A stretch of DNA of 9,378 bases from Proteobacteria bacterium UBA1847 (GTDB taxonomy: Bacteria; Pseudomonadota; Gammaproteobacteria; Steroidobacterales; Woeseiaceae). This document shows, one piece after another, positions 6,521 through 9,378 of the stretch (position 1 is the stretch's first letter; every line of letters starts with the position of its first letter). The position numbers were made by a program, and so were the translations under genes. The notes below the pieces were generated by a model. The model did no database searches, was not told the DNA's origin, and saw nothing but the letters and a program-made list of their open reading frames with translations. The stretch is taken from assembly GCA_002338605.1 (NCBI GenBank), contig DDIP01000447.1, positions 1 through 9,378 on the forward strand, read 5' to 3'.

Positions 6521-8485
6521 TTACAAACTCCTCACGGTTTCGAGACCGTGCTGATTAAGGATGGCGGTGAGGTTGGTTTTGGCCACATCGTCGGCGAAGG
6601 CACTGTCGCGGAAAACGACCGTAGTTTCTCCGGCGGGCTTCAATGCCTGGTGCCAGGCCACGAGGCCGAGGGCCAGCGGCTCTAGGTCGGCATGCGGGAT
6701 GGCGGGCGAAAGACAGACAAGCAGCGAGCCCCCGCCGATGGAGTGGATTTCATGCGCCTGATTTGCGCCTCCGGCCACCTTCTTCCGTTCGATAGGCACG
6801 CAGAGGTCGAGGCCGAGCTTGAGGAGTAGCTCGAAGAGGATGTCCTGCTCCGTGCGATCGGTCTTGAGGTGCTCGATGGAGGCTTCGAGGGTTTCGGCGA
6901 GCTTCTCGCGGTCCGCCTCCCACGCCCGGATGTTGCTGCTGTCGAGCTTGAAGACTCGGAAACCGAGGTCCCCCGCGAACATCGGGTTCTCCTCCCGAAT
7001 CTTCTTAGCGGCCCGGCGCAGGCGCTCCTTCGCAACGTCGGCGATTGTCTCATGCTGATGTGGCGCGGTGTTATCTCCATGCGCAACCGGTTCTGGTAGT
7101 TGCACTAGAATGAACCGACGATTAGAGCCGTCACGAACGTTTAGATTCATCGCCGCGTGTGCCGTCGTTCCTGAGCCAGCAAAAAAATCTAGAATAATGT
7201 CATCTCCCTCGGTCGTGACATCGAGAAGCGTTTCAAGTAAGGCCAAGGGTTTGGGAAACGAGAATACCTTTCGGCCAAATAGAGTCTCAACCTCCGAGGT
7301 GCCATGCCGCCCTGAATACTGCTTATCGAGCAACATCGAGCATACCGTTCGAGACGTGTGGCGCATCTTCCGAACGATCCGATATTCACCATTCTCAGTT
7401 TTGTACCCGACGATTTCGATGTTGGTGTTTTGACGTGCCTTCTCTTTTCCCCAACGCCAGACGAACTGCACCTTATTCTTGCTTTTCGGCGGGAACACTT
7501 GGGTATCAGTGGAGGCAGTTTTGTCCACGCTGATCCTGTAAAACCCTTCCGCATCGCAATCGGTGCCGTCGAGATAGAAGGGGTAATACAGGTTAGGCCG
7601 ATTCGTTAAGTGGAACGACTCGTCGCTGTTGTATAGCGGATGTATATTGAAGGGACCTTTCTCATCTTCATACTTGAAATCCTTTCCCTCCTCCTCCAAT
7701 TCGAAAGTCTCCGTCGATTCTGAGGCCCTCGAGTACATGATGCAGTAATCGTGCATCTTGCCTACGTGGCCATAGGTCCTGGCATTCGGGGTAGAGCGAA
7801 TCACGAAGGTGGCCTGGTAGTTCTCTTCACCGAACACCTCGTCGCATAGACGTCGAAGGTTAGCGACCTCGTTGTCGTCTATAGAGACGATTAGGACGCC
7901 CTCGTCGCACAGGAGGTTTCGAGCCAGCTGGAGGCGCGGATACATCATGTTGGGCCAGTCGGTGTGGAAGCGACCGGAGGCTTCAGTGTTGGAGGAGAGT
8001 TTCCTGCCGCCCTCGCCAGTCTGGCCGGTGAGTTCGAAGTAGTTCTTGATGTTGTCCTGGAAATTGTCTGGATAGATGAACTGATTCCCGGTGTTGTAGG
8101 GCGGGTCGATGTAGATGAGCTTCACATTCCCGGCGTAGGATTTCTGGAGGAGCTTGAGGACTTCGAGGTTGTCGCCCTCGATCATGAGGTTCTGTGTGGT
8201 GTCCCAGTCCATACTGTCCTCCGGGCAGGGGCGCAGGGTGCCGGTGGAGGGGGTGAGGGCGAGCTGGCGGGCGCGGCGTTTGCCATGCCAGTTGAGGCCG
8301 TATTTCTCATCCGCATCGGTAACGGTCTGGTCGCCCACAAGCTGCTTGAGCACGTCCACATTCACCGTTAAACCGTCCGATCCCTCACTTACAAGTTCAG
8401 GGAAGAGTGCCCGGAGTTTAGTGAGGTTTTCCGTTTTGATATCTGGGGATTTTGTTTCGGGATCAGCGGCGGTGAGTTTCTGCAT
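6521..8485 (-). CDS. mod: Type III DNA adenine methyltransferase Mod subunit (about 654 aa)
   Basis: This is the modification and recognition subunit, transferring methyl from S-adenosylmethionine to N6 of adenine in one strand of an asymmetric site. Numbered from the upstream GTG at 8503, the catalytic motif YIDPPYNTGNQFIY has DPPY at 133-136. The cofactor motif DFFAGSGTTAHA has FAGSG at 441-445. DPPY before FxGxG defines the beta class used by Type III Mod. Residues about 225-400 form the target-recognition region, and LTNRPNLYYPFY (299-310) is a typical Mod segment. I prefer ATG 8485-8483: GAGG sits five bases upstream, and the resulting N-terminus (MQKL...LFPEL) matches Mod proteins. GTG 8503 would overlap the upstream stop as GTGA but has no Shine-Dalgarno. 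The target region is AT-richer than the gene ends. No disruption is visible. Confidence 0.95.
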   Translation of the reverse strand: MQKLTAADPETKSPDIKTENLTKLRALFPELVSEGSDGLTVNVDVLKQLVGDQTVTDADEKYGLNWHGKRRARQLALTPSTGTLRPCPEDSMDWDTTQNLMIEGDNLEVLKLLQKSYAGNVKLIYIDPPYNTGNQFIYPDNFQDNIKNYFELTGQTGEGGRKLSSNTEASGRFHTDWPNMMYPRLQLARNLLCDEGVLIVSIDDNEVANLRRLCDEVFGEENYQATFVIRSTPNARTYGHVGKMHDYCIMYSRASESTETFELEEEGKDFKYEDEKGPFNIHPLYNSDESFHLTNRPNLYYPFYLDGTDCDAEGFYRISVDKTASTDTQVFPPKSKNKVQFVWRWGKEKARQNTNIEIVGYKTENGEYRIVRKMRHTSRTVCSMLLDKQYSGRHGTSEVETLFGRKVFSFPKPLALLETLLDVTTEGDDIILDFFAGSGTTAHAAMNLNVRDGSNRRFILVQLPEPVAHGDNTAPHQHETIADVAKERLRRAAKKIREENPMFAGDLGFRVFKLDSSNIRAWEADREKLAETLEASIEHLKTDRTEQDILFELLLKLGLDLCVPIERKKVAGGANQAHEIHSIGGGSLLVCLSPAIPHADLEPLALGLVAWHQALKPAGETTVVFRDSAFADDVAKTNLTAILNQHGLETVRSL

Positions 8486-8499
8486 TGTGTCCTCGTTCT

Positions 8500-9270
8500 T
8501 CACAGGTTGGTGCGGGCGGCAGCCTGTGCCGCTTCCAGGCGTTTGAGTTCCAGATTCAGTTCCACTCGCCGCGCCATCTGCTTCTCTTTCGCGGCAGTGG
8601 CACGCAGGCGAGCGATCTCCTTATCAAGCCGAGCGCATTCTTGCAAGGCGTCGCGCCGGACCGCAGCGGCTTCGGCGTTGGCGGTGACCGCAAAGGTGCC
8701 GGTCACGCGAGCAGCATGGAGCGCAAGCAGGGTATCGATCCAGCCTTGATATAGCGAATAAAGTGTTGTTTGCGGCTGCTTGGCGAGTGCCAGCGCAGCA
8801 CGGAAGGCTGGCCAGCGTTCGCCATCGTGCACCGCGTCCCACTCGGCAGCGATCACGTCGCCCTCCAGCACGGTCCTGCCCGCCTCTCCCTGCGACAACC
8901 GTTTGTGGGCAGCCGAAAGTCCGGTCCGTTCGTTCAGCTCGGTCAACAGCAGTAGCGGGTAGGGCACGGCACGGTGGACCAGCTCCACCAACCGAGTCGC
9001 CTTGGCTCCGGCCCTAAGGGTGAGGCGCAGCACTGGAACCTCAAGATATTCCCGCACGCCGTCGCGATACTCAGGCACGCCGATGGTCGTGGGCTTAAGC
9101 GCCGCCAGCCAGAGCAACTCGTCGATGCCATCGTTGATAAGGTGTTTGTCGCCGGCCGTCGGTGCACCGTTCTCGATCAGCAGCTTCTTGGGCACGCGCT
9201 GGTCCACACGGCTGCTAACAGGCAGGTCAAGGGAAAGAAGGAGCGCACTGCTCCCCGACGACGGAATCAC
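8500..9270 (-). CDS. DUF4391 family protein linked to Type III R-M (256 aa)
   Basis: The N-terminal pattern LDLPVSSRVDQRVPKKLLIENG (residues 14-35 in outline), the LINDGIDELLWLAALKPTTIGV block (43-64), and the VPYPLLLLTEL strand near 102-112 fit DUF4391. This uncharacterised family is commonly encoded just upstream of Mod-Res pairs. The C-terminal 50 residues (LDKEIARLRAT, then KEKQMARRVELNLELKRLEAA) form a probable coiled coil, suggesting an assembly role. No catalytic motif is evident. The start is GTG 9270-9268, supported by GGAGGAG seven bases upstream; no Met codon occurs near the N-terminus in frame. The start overlaps the stop of the preceding gene as GTGA, so it belongs to the operon. 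Its function in restriction is unknown. Confidence 0.8.
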   Translation of the reverse strand: MIPSSGSSALLLSLDLPVSSRVDQRVPKKLLIENGAPTAGDKHLINDGIDELLWLAALKPTTIGVPEYRDGVREYLEVPVLRLTLRAGAKATRLVELVHRAVPYPLLLLTELNERTGLSAAHKRLSQGEAGRTVLEGDVIAAEWDAVHDGERWPAFRAALALAKQPQTTLYSLYQGWIDTLLALHAARVTGTFAVTANAEAAAVRRDALQECARLDKEIARLRATAAKEKQMARRVELNLELKRLEAAQAAARTNL

Positions 9271-9378
9271 GTAAGCGCTCCTCCAAAGGCTTTGGCGGTT
9301 TCCTCACTATCCCTGCCCGCCACCGTTTTCCCTGTAGCACCTTCAATAAGCCCCAGGAGAGCCGCCGCTCTGCGGCGG
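9267..9378 (-). CDS. Upstream operon gene, C-terminal 36 codons only (cut by window edge)
   Basis: On the minus strand one frame is open from the window edge to TGA at 9269-9267. It reads LLGLIEGATGKTVAGRDS and then EETAKAFGGALT at the end. The stop overlaps the DUF4391 start as GTGA, the junction type seen elsewhere in this operon, and the ribosome-binding site for DUF4391 lies inside it. A second frame is also open here but continues into DUF4391 as an antiphase shadow. The tail alone does not identify the protein. In many loci with DUF4391 the preceding gene is a large SNF2/DEAD-type helicase, so that is the leading guess. Confidence 0.6.
   Translation of the reverse strand, partial: RRRAAALLGLIEGATGKTVAGRDSEETAKAFGGALT

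Noticed and set aside
5631..6554. Plus-strand frame of 307 codons antisense to the HTH gene
   Set aside because: It spans the mod/HTH junction in antisense, has no domain-like pattern, and the minus-strand gene fits the operon spacing.
7181..7187. Homopolymer of seven A (T on the coding strand) at the Mod cofactor motif, as a phase-variation tract
   Set aside because: Seven bases is short for slippage-driven phase variation. It simply encodes part of DFF before AGSG, and no tetranucleotide or longer repeat tract is present in mod.
7964..8371. Plus-strand frame antisense to the Mod N-terminal half
   Set aside because: It is valine- and glutamate-rich low-complexity sequence opposite the DPPY region, without a plausible start context.
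1..9378. CRISPR array, insertion sequence, tRNA or rRNA
   Set aside because: No regularly spaced direct repeats, transposase-like frame, terminal inverted repeats with target duplications, or tRNA cloverleaf was seen on either strand.

Overview
The window is bacterial DNA in which every supported gene lies on the minus strand, so the locus reads from position 9378 down to 1. Most of it (about 9378 to 2012) is one dense gene run with start/stop overlaps or very short gaps, the signature of a single operon. It encodes an extended Type III restriction-modification (R-M) system. The host cannot be named from the sequence. The protein families and mixed composition fit a mesophilic, probably Gram-negative bacterium, and the region looks like an accessory defence island.

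Layout in transcription order: (1) the last 36 codons of an upstream gene that runs off the right edge; (2) a DUF4391-type protein, a family that accompanies Type III-like R-M operons; (3) Mod, a beta-class DNA adenine methyltransferase; (4) a 339-aa protein with an N-terminal helix-turn-helix-like segment; (5) a Doc-type Fic-fold toxin with the HxFxDGNKR motif; (6) Res, with a complete superfamily 2 helicase core and a C-terminal PD-ExK nuclease; (7) a 188-bp spacer with tiny overlapping reading frames; (8) an orphan 177-aa protein; (9) an ArdC/ImmA-like HExxH metallopeptidase; (10) the first 42 codons of a nucleoside deaminase that runs off the left edge. There is no gene-free stretch over 300 bases.

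Functional reading: Mod would methylate host sites, and the Mod-Res complex would translocate on and cut unmethylated DNA. The unusual part is the regulator-plus-Doc cassette between mod and res, coupled on its downstream side to res. This resembles, by inference, the anticodon nuclease PrrC nested in a Type I hsd operon, where a growth-arrest toxin backs up restriction. The 339-aa gene carries a 13-bp perfect inverted repeat that could be an operator. The downstream 177-aa and metallopeptidase genes are more AT-rich and more loosely spaced, so they look like a separate module acquired beside the R-M operon. An ArdC-like protein beside a restriction system is notable because ArdC family members are known antirestriction factors.
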